Source of the DNA: Anseranas semipalmata
Lineage: Eukaryota; Chordata; Aves; Anseriformes; Anseranatidae
Length of the DNA stretch: 64,000 bases
Direction: 5' to 3'
Assembly: GCA_013399115.1 (NCBI GenBank)
Contig: VXAA01003008.1
Location: 220,413-284,412, forward strand
Each line of letters begins with the position of its first letter. Within the stretch, counting starts at the first letter, position 1. Positions 47,690 to 60,980 of this stretch are shown here, piece by piece. The position numbers were made by a program, and so were the translations under genes. Under the pieces are notes generated by a model. That model was not told the origin of the DNA. It was given only the letters and a program-made list of their open reading frames with translations, and did no database searches.

Positions 47690-48010
47690 TAAATATTGAA
47701 ACCTATTAAAATTGCCCATGGAGATTTGTGGGAGAGGTTATCTATGGGCCTCTGCTAATTAATTATGATATATTTTATTTCCATGTGATTTGTCACTACT
47801 AGTCCTGTAAGGACTACAGGAAAAATCATTTGTTTAATCTGACTGGGACCTTGTGGCATTTAATTGTAAGCATAACTGTGATACAATAAATCCAAATGAA
47901 TTTGGACAGTGATTAACAGGGAGCTCCTTGATATGGTAATGAGATTAAAAAACTGGTTCCTAAGTGTTTCTGTGGATTTCATTAACATTTTTGCAACTAA
48001 ACACTTTTTA
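47690..48010. other. Candidate conserved non-coding element
   Basis: Unique AT-rich sequence with dense homeodomain-type words: CTAATTAATTATG (47755-47767), TTTAATTGTAAG near 47860-47871 and GTGATTAACAGG near 47910-47921. The inverted pair AGTCCTGTAAGGACT lies near 47800-47814. No open frame is present. Vertebrate conserved elements often look like this, but so does ordinary AT-rich DNA. Confidence 0.28.
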
Positions 48011-51000
48011 GGATAAGAGTGGTTGCTTTTGTTGACCAGGATACGTTATCGGTAGAATGTAACCTGTGTGATGAATATGTAGCATGGAAATAGCTGCTTG
48101 TGCCTGTGTGTAACATATAAATATTTATGTATATGCATGTGTACATATGGAAAGTGTACAAAGAAAATACAATATTGAAGGCTTATGCTGTGTTTAATTT
48201 GGTAAGCCAAACAAAAATACACTGCAGAGTTAACCTTATTGTTACATATATTTCAAGCATCCTAAAATGCACTGGTTAACTAATCACACATATGTAGTTC
48301 TTGCCCTGAAAGCTTGTTATCTAAGACACCTGCAAGTATTTAGACATCTGCATAGCTTTACTACTGTGAGTGGTTCTACTGATTTTGTTTATCTGGTTTT
48401 GTAGGATTTATGCCCAAATTTGTCATTAGATGGCAAATTTACAGCATAAAAAAGGAGAAAGAAGGAGAAAAAAAAATCGGAAGTATAACACAGCTATTCA
48501 GAAAGCATATATATTGATCCTTTCAGATGCATTGTCATCACATTGCTAAAAAGCTGAGGTTTTAAAGAATTTATTTATAATTTTGCTATTTAGCAGAATT
48601 ATAGCAAAACTATAGAGAAGAAAAAGAGTATTTCCATTAAAAACAAAAAACTGCTGCTTGAACTTCAAGGCTAAGGAATTATTTGCTTGTTTATTCTTGC
48701 AACTCCCCTTCTGTTTGTTTTAGTCTTTTTCCAAAACTTGGTTCATCTCCCGCTGGGCTGGTCTTTAAGTGAACTTGATATCATCTGCAACTGTTTGATC
48801 ATCTTTCTCTTTTTTATACTTTTTATTTTAATACTTTCATTGCTGAAGAAAAATTTTTGTTTATTGGAATATCGAAACCCACATTCTTTGTAACCAGTGT
48901 TCATGTAACAATAGTGCATTATTCATGTTCTGCCTGGCAAAATGCTTTCCCATGCTCCAGAAGGAAAAGTGGTTCAGTTTCCACAACTCCATTCCTCAGT
49001 GTTATGATTGCTAACTGGAGGTCACTATCAGCTGTCACTGTAACTGTGTTTCATGACCAGTGGAAATTAGACGGCACCACAAACCGAAGACCTAGCAGAG
49101 GTTAGTATTTTGTGACTTAATGAGCAAGCAAGACTTGAATTTGAGACTTACTGCCAGACCTCGGTGTATGACATTTCCCTTTCGAACCTGGCTCAGGGAA
49201 ATCTTTAATATGAGAAATATAAGATATATGGGTGCTCGTTTGTTCATTTGTTTGTTTTCAGTTACTTAAAAGGAGGCAGATGCAGTTCACCTGGAGGGGG
49301 AACTGCTTAATACTCTCATATGGGATGCTACAAATGCCCAGCTGCTTTATCTGCCCACGTGTACCCATGTTTCTGCACTGAACTCAACTTTGCACCTAGT
49401 ATTTGTTGGCCTCCCACAGCCAGCAAACTCTACCAAGCAAGTTTATTCTTACTGCCAGGGAAGTTTGTCAGCTGCACTTCTTGGACCCTTTCTTTCTTCG
49501 TGTCAGTCATTTCTGTAGCTCCCTCCTGTGTGTGCTGTTCCATGAAATCGCTAGAGAAGGAGCCTCAGTGTTTCTTAGAGCTGATGTGATGGCAGTCCTG
49601 TCACCAGCATAATACAGGTTTTTTGTTTCCATTTCCTTGTAGAGTTAGAGAAAGGACTTTAAGACATCTTCTAACCCTCCCACAGCTCCAAGGCAGGACC
49701 CATGACGTGAGTGGTTTAGCTAGTTTTGTTCTGTTTTTAATCTGGATTGTAAACTTCATCCTCGGACTGATTTTTATCTTTGGGGAAGAAAACGTAGGTG
49801 GTTATGCTAACAATGGTTACATACTCATGCCACGAATGGTGATGTGACCTATATTCTGTTGTTGCACCCCACCCCCCCACCCTTAATGGTCTCTTTGCCT
49901 TCACTGGAAGCCCAGGTGCAGAAACGATGATGAGAACTGGCTGCAGGCAAAGCTGCGTGTGTCTTGTGATGGGCAGGATTAGAATTTGTGTCCCCTGAGC
50001 TCCTGTGGTACTGTGATGCAGCAGATTTATTCAAATCAATAAGCAAAGCGTTTTACTCAATTAAATATCGAAAAGTTTTATTTATATAGGACATATATTG
50101 CTGTGTACTGTTTATTTAAAGGTTACTGCAGCTGCCCAATTTCAGTTCACTGTTGGCTGCAGAACATGTGATGGAACTTCCATAGTACCAAGCAAAGCTG
50201 GATGCATTGACAGCTCCTATCAGCTGAGGGTTTGGTACCTAAAAAGAAGGGATTAAACACATACTGATGGTAGTGCTAAAATCTTCAGCACAGCGATGGT
50301 TAACAATAGCAGTTAACCAACCAACAGTCCATTGTTTTGATTACAGCCATTAATTTGATGCAATCTTCACTGCAGTGACATCACAGTCATTATTTCAGGC
50401 TGTTTGCAAACTCAAGAACACGGTTATGTCATTACAAATTGTTCTCATTTCCCATCCATGAAGATTTTCCTTGTGCCTGTGAGAGTTAGAAATGTGTTTC
50501 TGAAGAGAGCTTAGATGTTGCAGCTGAATATTGCAGCAGAGAGTGAACACTGCATCAAATTCTGCTTCTGTGTTATCGTGGAATATGCAGAACCTTGTTC
50601 AAAGGTTGCACAACTGCCCTAGTCTAAATGTGTTTTTTCTTTTTTCTGGTGAGAGACATACGATAAAAGGGCTGTGAGCTACCTAGACCTCAGAGTTGCT
50701 TAATAGCTTGTGGGAGCTAGCTACTTGCCAATTTTAGAGCATCGGTCTATGTGACTTAACCACATGTAGACTTACTGGCAGGTCTACTCAAATCAGTGGT
50801 GTAATTATTTACTTCTTAAAGAGAAAACAGGCATGCAGTATAATGACCTTACAATAACTTTCAGTTTTATGTGGAGAAAAATAAACAGTTGTCATTTCCT
50901 TGTTATTTTGAGGTTTAAGCCTTTACCACAAAGGTTTTAAATATTTACTAACTACTATGTTCTCTGAAATTTCTCTATTTAAAAATACAACGAATTTATT

Positions 51001-54000
51001 CAGGGAAGTCTTTCTGTTGCACCAAGCTTCACAATCTCGATTGCAGAATATTATAAATGAATGTCTTTCCACTTCATTTTTCTTGGTATTACTTGACTCT
51101 TAATTCAAAGAGTTTATTACTTTTAGTATTTCAGTGGCCAGTCTTGCATTTGTTTTTTTATTAAAAAGTTCAAAATACAAAGGCTATTTTTTTATTTGTG
51201 ATACAGCCACGTTCATAGAAAAAAAAACTATTTTTGGTATTATAAGTTTTTCTATGTCACACTGAAGGTTTTCAGTGTTATATCTCAAAAAAAAAAAATA
51301 GCTTTACATCAGAATTGTATTGATGTTGAGGAAACTGGGTAAAGAAGTGTTTACTTATTTCTTTTTTTTTTACTGTTACATTTTAATCTGGTCCAAAGAA
51401 GAGAAAGTATTCTGATTTAACCAAATATTAATTGCTATATGTTCTTTCCTACCATACCTGACATGGATGGTTAATAATTCCATTGCTCATTTTACACCTT
51501 TTTGCTTATTTGTAATAGTTAACTCTGAGATCTTGAGGACTCAAAGGACATTAAAAAGAGATGAAGCTGCAACTTGGCTATCACTAGGGAAGGAAGCAAT
51601 TCTAGGTCAGTAGTACAGGACTAATGGTCTGGTGGAGCTAGCCATAGGAATGATTAACTTAGGATGTGTATTTGTGAAGCAAGAATTGCATCATTTCAAT
51701 TTCTAGTTTCTTCTAACTGTATGACCCCTGAAGGTAGTCCGTATCTGGGCTTTGTCTTGGGAAATGCCACTTTTCAACCCTTTTTATTTCAAATCAGAGT
51801 GGAAAGTTAAAATATCAGTCTTTCTTTTTTCCTCACTGAACAGGAAGCTCTGCAGAGTTTTGGCTTGGAAACACTGGAATGTTTTGTTTTAGTTGGAAAT
51901 CTTGAAATGAAACTTTTCAGTGTTCCCAAACCACGGAAAACTACTTCATTCTGGTTTGACCTTAACCTTTGTTATCCCAAATTGCTACAATCTTCTGTGG
52001 TAGCTGTGGTCCTACCATGTAGTCTTGCTGCTGTTACACTGAATGCATAGAGAAAATGCATCTCCGTGATGCATCACATCAGTTAGATCAGATGGCAGAT
52101 TACAAAGTTTAGGATGAGAGACGGGATTCAGCCCTTTTAGTTAGATCTGGCAGAGAAAATGTCACTGTACACTGGTTGGAGGTTAATGCCCACAGAGCTT
52201 AGACTATGGGAAAGAAGCTGCGAGTGCTCCCAACCTCAAGTCAAGGTGAGCCAAGTCTCAGACAGTCTGTCCAATTCCTACCTGTAGCAAGTGAGGAATG
52301 CTCGCATGTGTTTTGCCAGCTCTGCTGTCGTGGTGATGGTACAGGAAGGCAGTAACCTTAGCCTGATATGTGGTGGGGAAAGAAGGGCAGAAATCTGATA
52401 GTACTGTCTTAAATCACTTCAATCATTTGACAACTAGATCTATTCTCAAGATATTATTGGACAGAAATTCTGTTTTCTGTACTATTCCTCCCATACAAAA
52501 ATGAGAGCTCAGTAGCTCAAGCAGAAGTACCTTAGTACCAGATTGATCCAAAAAGAAACTTTTTGACTTGCTTCTACGTTTAGTCTGATTTAGCCTAAGG
52601 TGAAGCTAAATAGTTCCAAGGCAAAATCAAACACCCTCAGTAAAATTCTTATCAAGTTGTTAACATGGCTTATCATGAAGAACTTTGCAATATTTAGGGT
52701 CTTGTGCTATAGATAAAATATAAATCTTTATTTGTAAATTAAGAATGGTAGCATTAAAAAAAATCTAACTTCAAAATGCGTATCCCTTCTATTATCCCGC
52801 AACATTTCATCAGCAAAGGCTCCCCTCCTTGAGAAGCAGTGTGCATGGGAGCAGGCTGCTGTGCCCCAGCTGGTGGGCTCCATCCAGCACTGTTTAGCCA
52901 GGCTGCAGACAGGCCAGGCAGTGCTCCTTTAGCTGAACGAGCAGCAACACATTCATTTCATAAATGAGTAAACAAACACACTGACAATGTCGATAGCTGG
53001 CATCAGGAACATGTGTTTTGTCTTTGCTTTCAAAAGCTGGGTTTAGTAGTGAATAAAAGAGAAGGCCAAAACTTTGCATAAATGACATTTTTTCCTGCTC
53101 TGTGTTGATAAATTTTTTGTTTTCTAGAAGTATATGTCATTAAACATAGTATTTCTCATGTCCGTGGGAGAAAGAGCAAACATAACACAAGGGGATTTAT
53201 GAATTTTCAAAATCCACCATAAAATAGTACAGGGGAAATTGCTGAACATATCTGAAATAATTTAAAATTTACTTATACTGGTTGTTGTCTTTTTAGTCTG
53301 GATAATCAGCATATTGTTCTCTCCTGAAGTGACAGATGCCAATGTGATAGCAGAAGCCGATGTGAAAAAAGGTAGTAGTCCTCCTTGTGGTGTTCTAGAG
53401 CACTGGAGAGATGCAGCCGTTGTTCAGCTGTGGTTTCTTAACAGATAATGCTCCTTTGGGATGGGGATGGACGTGGAAAGGGAAAGCCTTTGCTTTTGTC
53501 ATGCTATTTTCTCTGTTATCCAAGATGTGTGAAATGAGAGTCGTATACTTGCAGCCTCAAATATCACTCTGTATGTTTAAGCATCTTAGCACAGGTTGAG
53601 AGGCATATGCAGCCTACTAAACTGGGAATTGTGGGGTGGGTGGTTGTTTTGGTCTTGGTAATAGAAAATGCAGGTCATCTTGGGTGGGGAAAGTAGGTAT
53701 ATTTTTATGCAGAGCCCAATACTAACAAGTAAATATTTACCTTGGAGTGGTAATGTCATGTTACCATGCTATTTCATTGTAGGAATAAGTAAAAGGTAAA
53801 TGTTTGCTTTTTAGTTTTTGTCCTTGGAGCTTTTAATATATTATGGTTTAAAATCCTTATTCATATCTTTAAAAGGCAGTTTTCTCTTTTTACAGAGAAA
53901 AGACAACAAAGACAACAGCAATTCAAGTTTCCCTTAATGTTCCACTATGGTGCAATAGCCCATCGTGGGAGAACAGCCTCTAATGCTCTCCTTGTTCATG

Positions 54001-54619
54001 TTTATTATATCCTCAGCCTTTCTGCCTCAACCACTAGCATGGCTGTCAGCTGCAACGAGTTTTGGTGGTAGTTTTTCTGATAGGGACATCAGTTCGATTG
54101 GGAGTGGATTTCTGCCTCAAAAGTCTTATCACTCAGCAGTGACTTACGGTCATTATTGCCTTTCTTCCTTTCTGCTGTTGTCTTATAGCTGACTACCCCA
54201 GAATGCTTCTGCTTGTTCTGTAGATCCTAGCCTGCCTTTTTAGTTCCCTGGATTATAATGAAAAACTGAACCAAGTTTGTCTTCAACAAAATCGAATTTG
54301 ATACCTTGTAGACTTGCTCTATATATAAAAATGAGATGAGTTTTGGGTGTGCCAGTCACAATTAGAAAAGATACTCTAAGTATATTACCTTATTAGACAT
54401 GCTTTTTTCCTAACCACAAAAGACAGTGGATGGTCAGTCATCTTTGCAGCTATTGCTAGCGATTTGCTGTGTCTTTTGACAGAAGTAGAATTTTATTTTA
54501 GGTGACTTAATCATGGACTCTTGGTAGGAGTGAGAATAACAATAGAGTATGGTCTATGACCTTGTTCTGTCAGTGCTGATAAACCAGACTATACATTCAG
54601 ATTTAAAACAAATGAAAGT
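48011..54619. other. Non-coding stretch, nothing firm recognised
   Basis: Mostly AT-rich unique sequence with A- and T-runs near 51287-51298 and 51363-51372. The C-rich quadruplex-type motif at 49867-49882 is listed separately. Overlapping frames around 49320-49612 sit in a slightly more GC-rich patch and have no recognisable domain. No repeats of known families were identified. Confidence 0.5.
49867..49882 (-). other. G-quadruplex motif
   Basis: The plus strand reads C4 A C7 A C3, so the minus strand carries GGGTGGGGGGGTGGGG, which satisfies the four-G-tract rule with one-base loops. Such short-loop motifs are among the most stable quadruplex formers. Whether it forms in cells is unknown. 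Confidence 0.75.
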
Positions 54620-55100
54620 TTCTGTCAGTAATCCTGGGGGTGATTTCTATGACTTCCTTGACAGGAGTATTGAGACAAGAAAGCTTCTAAAAACTTCCTT
54701 GGAACAATACTGAAAGATAAAGCTATCTGCAGCTGAGCTGTCTGTAATGAGAGCGGGTCCCAGCATGGGGAGGGCAGCAAACAGGGAGATCTGCAGCAAG
54801 AACAACAATAGGAACACCAAAAGCAATGGCAGGAGGATGTTACTGTGTTTTGGCACACGCATATGGTAACCGGCAGCAAACCATGAATAGATTTTGTGTG
54901 CCGAGCTGCGCGGGAGTTGTTATATTTGTGTACAATGTTTATTTGCTAAGCTTTATGGTCAACTTCATTACTCTTCATTTTATTCATTATTATGTCACTG
55001 AGCAGCAACTTGTTAAAAGATTAAAAGTTCCAATTGGTTGCTCATGCCTAAGGTATGTAAATGCTTTGCAGCTCTGGCAGTAATTTACTGACATTCGGGC
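54620..55100. other. Candidate conserved non-coding element
   Basis: Complex unique sequence with CpG-containing words near 54841-54860 and 54900-54912. An AT-rich core at 54930-55030 includes CAATGTTTATTTGC and TTATTCATTATTATGTCACTG, with ATTGGTTGCTCATGC near 55032-55047. Several frames are open on both strands (54625-54879 minus, 54826-55083 plus), none with a recognisable domain. It is an enhancer-like candidate, and conservation was not tested. Confidence 0.3.
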
Positions 55101-56829
55101 AATTTGCGCTTAAATAATTTACACATGCGCATACACATGCACACAAGCACAGTGTAAGTAAGTGTGTAATTTTTTTTAGAAACCCAGCACAGTGCAATTA
55201 GGTATTGATATAAAGGACCCGATTCTGCAATCCTGAGGGACACAAAAATGCCTTTTGTGTCTTTGGAAATGACCAGTTTAAATGTCTGTAGGAGAGATCC
55301 AAAGAGAAGAGTGTTGTTTAAAAAGTAAAACCAAACAATAAAGAGGCAAAATCTAATGCTAGTTTAAAATCCAGGGTGCAACAGTTAGTACAGAGTTCCT
55401 TTGAATTTTCAGAATTCCTTTGAATGTTCCAGAATTTTCTCAACCAGTTTTTCAACTAAGTGCCACGTGTTTATACACATGTGCACAAATACTCTCACAT
55501 GTACACTCAAATATGTCAATCTCTGTCTGTGTGTGCATATATCCATATATTCAGACATACAATTTTAAATTAAATTTTACCCTTCTCACACTCAACCCGT
55601 AATTCTTATTTGCATTCAGCTTTACAAATATCTGCTTGTTGCAAAGTTGGTTTTTGATAGTGGGCTGCTATATCCTCAAGTCTAGTGGCAATGCTCACAT
55701 TTTGAACCTTCACAGGCAGCAGTTCTGTGAGCACAACTCTGTAAGCTCCGTCTTGAAAAACAGAATCAGGTGTCACACACTTAGAGTAATTCTTCTTCTC
55801 CTTAGAGAACAGGTATTTCCTCAACCAGACCTGCAAAATCATGCTGTACTGCATGAATTGGGATAGTATAAGGCTGGTATGAGACAACAGACTTTTCTAA
55901 GTTAAATTACAGATTTGTCCATAGAAGCAGATTCTCTCATGAAGTGAGTTTGTACAGTTTGCTTGCCTTTATACAGGCACCAGGTGTTCTTCCCTGTCAA
56001 GCAAAAATAAAAATACTTTGTCACTTAAAACTAGACAGAGGTCGTATCTTTTAGGAGTTTTTAGAGATTACAGAAACAAAGACGTATCTTTACAAAAATG
56101 AAAATTATTTAGTTTCAAGACTTTGAGACCTTCACAGTAGTGGAAGTAGAAAGTGAAATATGTTTGTATCACTTTTTGTATAATCATGCATGGCAGCGTT
56201 TGTCTACAAATATGGGACCCTATCATATACATCCTATAATGGAAGGAGTAGGAGGTGAAATTGAGTAAAGGAAACTGAATGTTACTGATTTTTTGTCAAA
56301 CTCTATGGACAAAAGAAAATATTTAAAGACTTAAAAGAAAAACACTTTTGCTTAGCTAAAACCTAAGTTACAGAGGGACAAACAAAAGTGATGTAGACTG
56401 TGTATGCCACCAGCTATGGTGTTATTTGAATAGTCTACGCTGGCAGAATTGATTTCCAAATCATCAGATAGACAAGACCACTCAATTTCTTATGTGAATT
56501 ATTAATAAACAGATAATAATTGAATGAAGATTTCTTCAAACATACATTTTTGAAAATGAATGAGAGCAAAAGCACTTGTCTTCAACTGAATAAAAACCAT
56601 ACTCCAAAAATGATTTTATTTAAAGAGTTAGCTAATTTTCTTTTAATTAGGGCAAATGCTGAGTAAATAGTAGTAAACAGTCTAATTTAGGGTATATTAT
56701 GTATAGATACAAGTGAACAGCCTTGGAGAAGTGGTAATGGGGAAATACAATAATTTACTTCTGAAATAAATTGTTTCTAATAACTCAGAGTGGTAAATAC
56801 TCAAATTCATTATTAGTTGATAGAGATTT
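55101..56829. other. Non-coding stretch with short duplication
   Basis: A tandem pair of about 19-20 bases, TTCCTTTGAATTTTCAGAA / TTCCTTTGAATGTTCCAGAA, lies at 55396-55434. Opposed open frames at 55606-55887 on both strands are unrecognised. Confidence 0.55.
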
Positions 56830-57140
56830 TTGTCATAATTTTGTTGTGCTTTCCTGGCGAATGGATACCCCAAAACTGCAAGGACAATTACCAGCTCATT
56901 AGCCGTTCCTGTAAATAATGGAGGGAGGGTGGGGAAACCTACAAAGAATTCTAGTGTCCTACAAATAAGGTATATTTCTCTTAAAAATCTTAACGAAATA
57001 CAAAGATGGAAAATGTTATTGCCCAGTTCTAATTCTTACATTGAATACACAATTGAAAATGTTTTGCCACCTTTTATTAGCACAATTATATGCAATAGAG
57101 GCAATTTGCATATAACCATGACAATCTAATGACATGAGAA
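56830..57140. other. Candidate conserved non-coding element
   Basis: Unique sequence with GCTCATTAGCCGTTCCTG near 56893-56910 and a run of AT-rich words ending GGCAATTTGCATATAACC near 57100-57117. The latter holds an octamer-type ATTTGCATA core. The 66-codon frame at 56929-57129 has no recognisable domain. Confidence 0.25.
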
Positions 57141-58789
57141 AACTTCGATTTAGAGGGATGGGTAGTATCTTTTATCTGACCACCATTTTTTTCCCAAGTT
57201 TATCAGCCAATCTGATTAAAAATATTACCTTTCCCTCCAATGCTGCTTTACACCAAGGCATTATTCTAGAAGCACTTCCTACAGAGTAAAGATGCATTGA
57301 TATGAGGTTGCATGAGAACAAGGTGGTTTGTTTTGTTTCACCTTGCCATTTTTTTACTTCTGCCTTTGTTTTTTGTTTTCCGGGGACCAAAACTATAATA
57401 AGCTTCTTGTATATTTCTCAGAGCACAGTACTTCTTTATCATCTATTGCATTTGCCAAAGTTAGACTAATTTTTTCCTAGATAAACCTAAATATAAGTAG
57501 CATTTATTTATCAAGTAAATACAGCAGTTTGTGACTTTTTCAATGAGGGAGTTGTTTGGTTGGTTTTTTCTTTCTCTCAAGTTTAGAAGTTTGGATGTTT
57601 TTATTTTGTCCCTCTGCTCTGCGTAATAATGGGATGGAAAAGAAAATGTAAGCTATGGGACCTAAAGGAGTAGCAAGGCAACATTATAACTTTTTTTTTT
57701 TGTTTTTTCAATTGTCAGAGTGTCTCCTTTTGGTCTAGAGAGGGGCAGAAAAGATGTTCAGTCTCCTCGGGACATAAATCTTCTCTGGTAAACTCAGAGA
57801 CCGTTCCAAGCAAGCTAATAGTGACTGTCAGGGGATAGGCCATTCCAGGTTAGATGAGAACTGAGCACGTTCTTTTTACTGGCATGTAAAATAATTATTG
57901 AAATCCTGAAGTCAGCTGTGAAAATGCCAGAGATTTTTCTGAAACCAGGATAATGCCCTCAGGGATTTGTGGCAAGAAATGATTCTGCACTGGTCAGTGG
58001 AATACCCTAGGAAAAAGTCTCGTGAGTATTCTGCATATGTATTTTCTATTTGTCTGTGAGCAGAATATTTCAGGAAAAGCTAAACCAGAAATATCTCTGC
58101 CATTCACTACCATGCAGAATAACATAAAGGAATGTGAAACCGCCAGAGAATTCTGAGAACTGAGAGTCCAGCCAAGCTGTTACTTGTGATTGGAAGTTGA
58201 TAATCAGCTTCATTTCTAACACGGTCTTGCTTGTCCTAATTCTGTTTTTCCACATTCAATTCTTTATGCCTAAGAACTGGGGGGCAGATTTTCTCTCATT
58301 TTCCTCTCATTTCAATAGAACTATTCAGCTGCAATTGCAGGCAGTGGGTGGAATTCAGAAAAACAGAAATCATTAGGAGTTTGTAGGGAATCACTTATTT
58401 TACACAAACCTTTCAGAAATGCACACCTTTTTGTTTTTTTTTTTTTTAAAAAAAGCTATGAAGTAGTATTAAAAAGTGGTTGGATAAATTGGCGGTCCTT
58501 CCATGTCATCACTTTGTTGTTAGCAGCTGCAAAAATGCCTCTATTTCTTTCCTCTTGTTCTGTTTTTTCCCACTTCCCTCGGCCATGTCTTTCCATCTTA
58601 CACACATTCATACGCACTTTTTCTTTCTCACACAGAGATACGCTGGCTTTTAGTTTTCTAACTTTAAATTGATTAGAACACATTAATTTTTAAATAAGTG
58701 TCACATATCCTTAACCAAGCACTAAAAGGTTGAGAAGGCTTTATGGTGCGGAGTCTGATCCAAAACTCAGTGAGAAGAATTTTAAAAAT
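57141..58789. other. AT-rich non-coding stretch
   Basis: Contains a T14-A7 tract at 58434-58454. Short open frames only, none recognised. Confidence 0.55.
58434..58454. repeat. T14-A7 homopolymer junction
   Basis: Fourteen T followed directly by seven A, able to fold back on itself. Short simple sequence. Confidence 0.88.
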
Positions 58790-59200
58790 ATGGGCTGCCC
58801 TTCATTAGCCCTCATGATATCTCTTGACAGGCAATGTGTGCTTACGCTGCCATGCCAGGCCAGGGCAAGACCAGCTGCCATGCACCATTTACCCTCTGTC
58901 AGCAGCTTCAGTCAGAGCCTGGGCAATACTGTACACACGAGTCTGTCATGCGTCAGCATCAATTAGGCTCAGTTTGCTGCGCTTGGGAAAAGCAACAGCC
59001 CTACTATTAACCATTTTTCTTCTTTCCTCTCCCCACATCCCCATTTGACACTCGAAGCAAACTGTTTGATTTGGCAAGAGCATTTTCGAAGCAGTTCTTG
59101 CAAACAGTGATTGCAGTTTGTTTTAAGATAACTCATTAATTCGGGTGAGTTGGTTTCACTGCAAGAAATCTGATTTGTTGGTACTATTGTGTAAATGGGG
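58790..59200. other. Candidate conserved non-coding element
   Basis: Unique, fairly GC-balanced sequence with CpG-containing words near 58843, 58939, 58950 and 58980. It also has an imperfect inverted repeat, GCAAACTG at 59057-59064 against CAGTTTGT near 59114-59121, and an ACTCATTAATTCGGG word near 59131-59145. Short plus-strand frames (58730-58966 and 58824-59048) overlap in different phases and show no domain. Together with the next two elements it forms the densest cluster of such sequence in the window. Confidence 0.32.
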
Positions 59201-60089
59201 AAGTTAGATACAGCCCGGCTCTTACAACCATTCTAATTTTCCCTATCAGTTGTTATGCAGAAGTGTTGATGTCTGCCTGTCTATACCCATATGTAGAGAC
59301 TTACGTGTACCCGTACCCATACACACACAGATTATAATAGTAAACTTTAAGCTTATCATAAGGCCAGGGGGCTAAAATATTTCATTAAAAACATATCTTC
59401 TGACGTCCTTGTTTTATATACTCAAGATGTTTTCGATTTTTCAATTGTAGATACGCCTTTGCATTGTTTTTCAGGGTATTGTTGTTTGAAGAGCAGGGCT
59501 ACAATTTCCCCAACTTCGTGAGAAACCAGCCTGTGTGGTCATGCCTAAATTTGACTCACTATTTTGTGGCTTTTCACCGCTATTATGGAGGGGGTGGGGA
59601 GCAAGAAGACCACCCATGGTGTGTTCTCGCCAAGCGGTGTGGTGAGCAAATGAGTTCGCTGATGTGAAATGAGTGTTAAGAGAACAACCTCTTCTGGCAG
59701 AGTTTTCAAGCACTTCCCTCCTTCCCCCCTCCCCAAATTACAGCTTCTTCCTCCGTATAAGTATAGAACACCCATGACTATTTATATAATAAAAGAGCTA
59801 CTGTGTACTTTAATGGATAGTTAAAGACATTTTCACAGGTCTGTATCCACATGGGATTTATAGAGACTTATAGGCCTGGTCAGTTTGTAAAATCGTGATA
59901 GCCCAAGAGACTGTTGTCAGATGTTGGTAACAAGACAGTGTTTGAAAGGAATCAAAACAATATAAATCCTGTGAGATCTGTGGCAGCAGGATGGGTTCTA
60001 ATGGAGAGGAAGACAGGGTCGACCACCACACAAGAGAACAAGGAGAAGAAAGTGTTTTTTCTCTTTCAAGCTTGCAGCACCAGCAGGGG
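59201..60089. other. Non-coding stretch
   Basis: Unique sequence with opposed open frames at 59464-59775 and the start of a 114-codon plus frame (59914-60258), none with a recognisable domain. No repeat family is recognised. Confidence 0.5.
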
Positions 60090-60420
60090 TAAGCAGGTTT
60101 CTAAAAAGAATCTCATCAGCGGATCAATCCAGTGTAACAGATGGAGTGCACAGATATTGTCTATCAGATTTCCATCGCGTGTGGCAAGCAAATACATTGT
60201 TGCAACTGTTAGCAGCAAAACTTTTCCTTTTTTTAACATCATAATTACCAAGAGTTGAAAAGAGCTGTGGGTTAATGATTTCCAAACAATAACTATAGGG
60301 GGTTTGGTGGATAGCGCCTTCCCCAAGGAATACATTAGCAGGAGATACAAAGTCATTGAGCATCTTGAATGGATGGTTTTGGATCCACAGAAATAACTGC
60401 CTATAGCCGTGCATTTTGAA
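60090..60420. other. Candidate conserved non-coding element
   Basis: Unique sequence, open over long stretches on both strands (114 codons plus at 59914-60258; 96 codons minus at 60066-60356 and at 60124-60414). The translations have no recognisable domain. The low stop density on both strands could reflect a constrained non-coding element or, less likely, an exon. Confidence 0.28.
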
Positions 60421-60539
60421 AAATGGAAATTTTCCTAGAAGAAAGACTGGACTGGATCTTCATCTGCTGAAATTGGCAAGTTTACACCGCAGACAGTGAA
60501 TACAAACCAGTCCATACCAGCTTGACGTTTTGGGCTTTA

Positions 60540-60980
60540 TTGCTTTTACAAAAACATTTGAGAGAGAAAGATTGAGAAGGGCTGAGAAAGATTCAGTGTG
60601 CATGCACAGTTACAGCCATAAGATGCAAGGTGTGAGGCTATGAATTAATCTCCCAATGTTATTAATATTGCTGTTGTTAATTAGATGTTAATTTTATTAA
60701 GTCTTGTTGATCAAGTAAACTTCATTCTGGATGCAAATAGAATGTGTATCTCAGTATCTTCCCCATTGCTTTATTTATTGCTCTAAACAGAGCATGGAGG
60801 TGTAGCGATAGCTCTGCAGGTGGGCTAATGGCTGCATGGCATTCTGAGTGTTGGCATGAATTCCGTAGGTTTAGAAGTGATGGGCATCATGGATTAAATG
60901 GATTTCCCTTTAACAAGAACATAAATCACAATTTATTTTTGTAAATAACATTTGTTGTGCCAAGTAAACAAGTACTACTG
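60540..60980. other. Candidate conserved non-coding element
   Basis: Carries TTAATTAGATGTTAATTTTA-type sequence at 60677-60696 and two forkhead-like TCAAGTAAAC / CCAAGTAAACAAG words near 60711-60720 and 60960-60972. A unique block at 60800-60960 ends in an AT-rich segment with AAATCACAATTTATTTTTG. No credible reading frame. It is one of the better regulatory candidates by texture. Confidence 0.32.
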
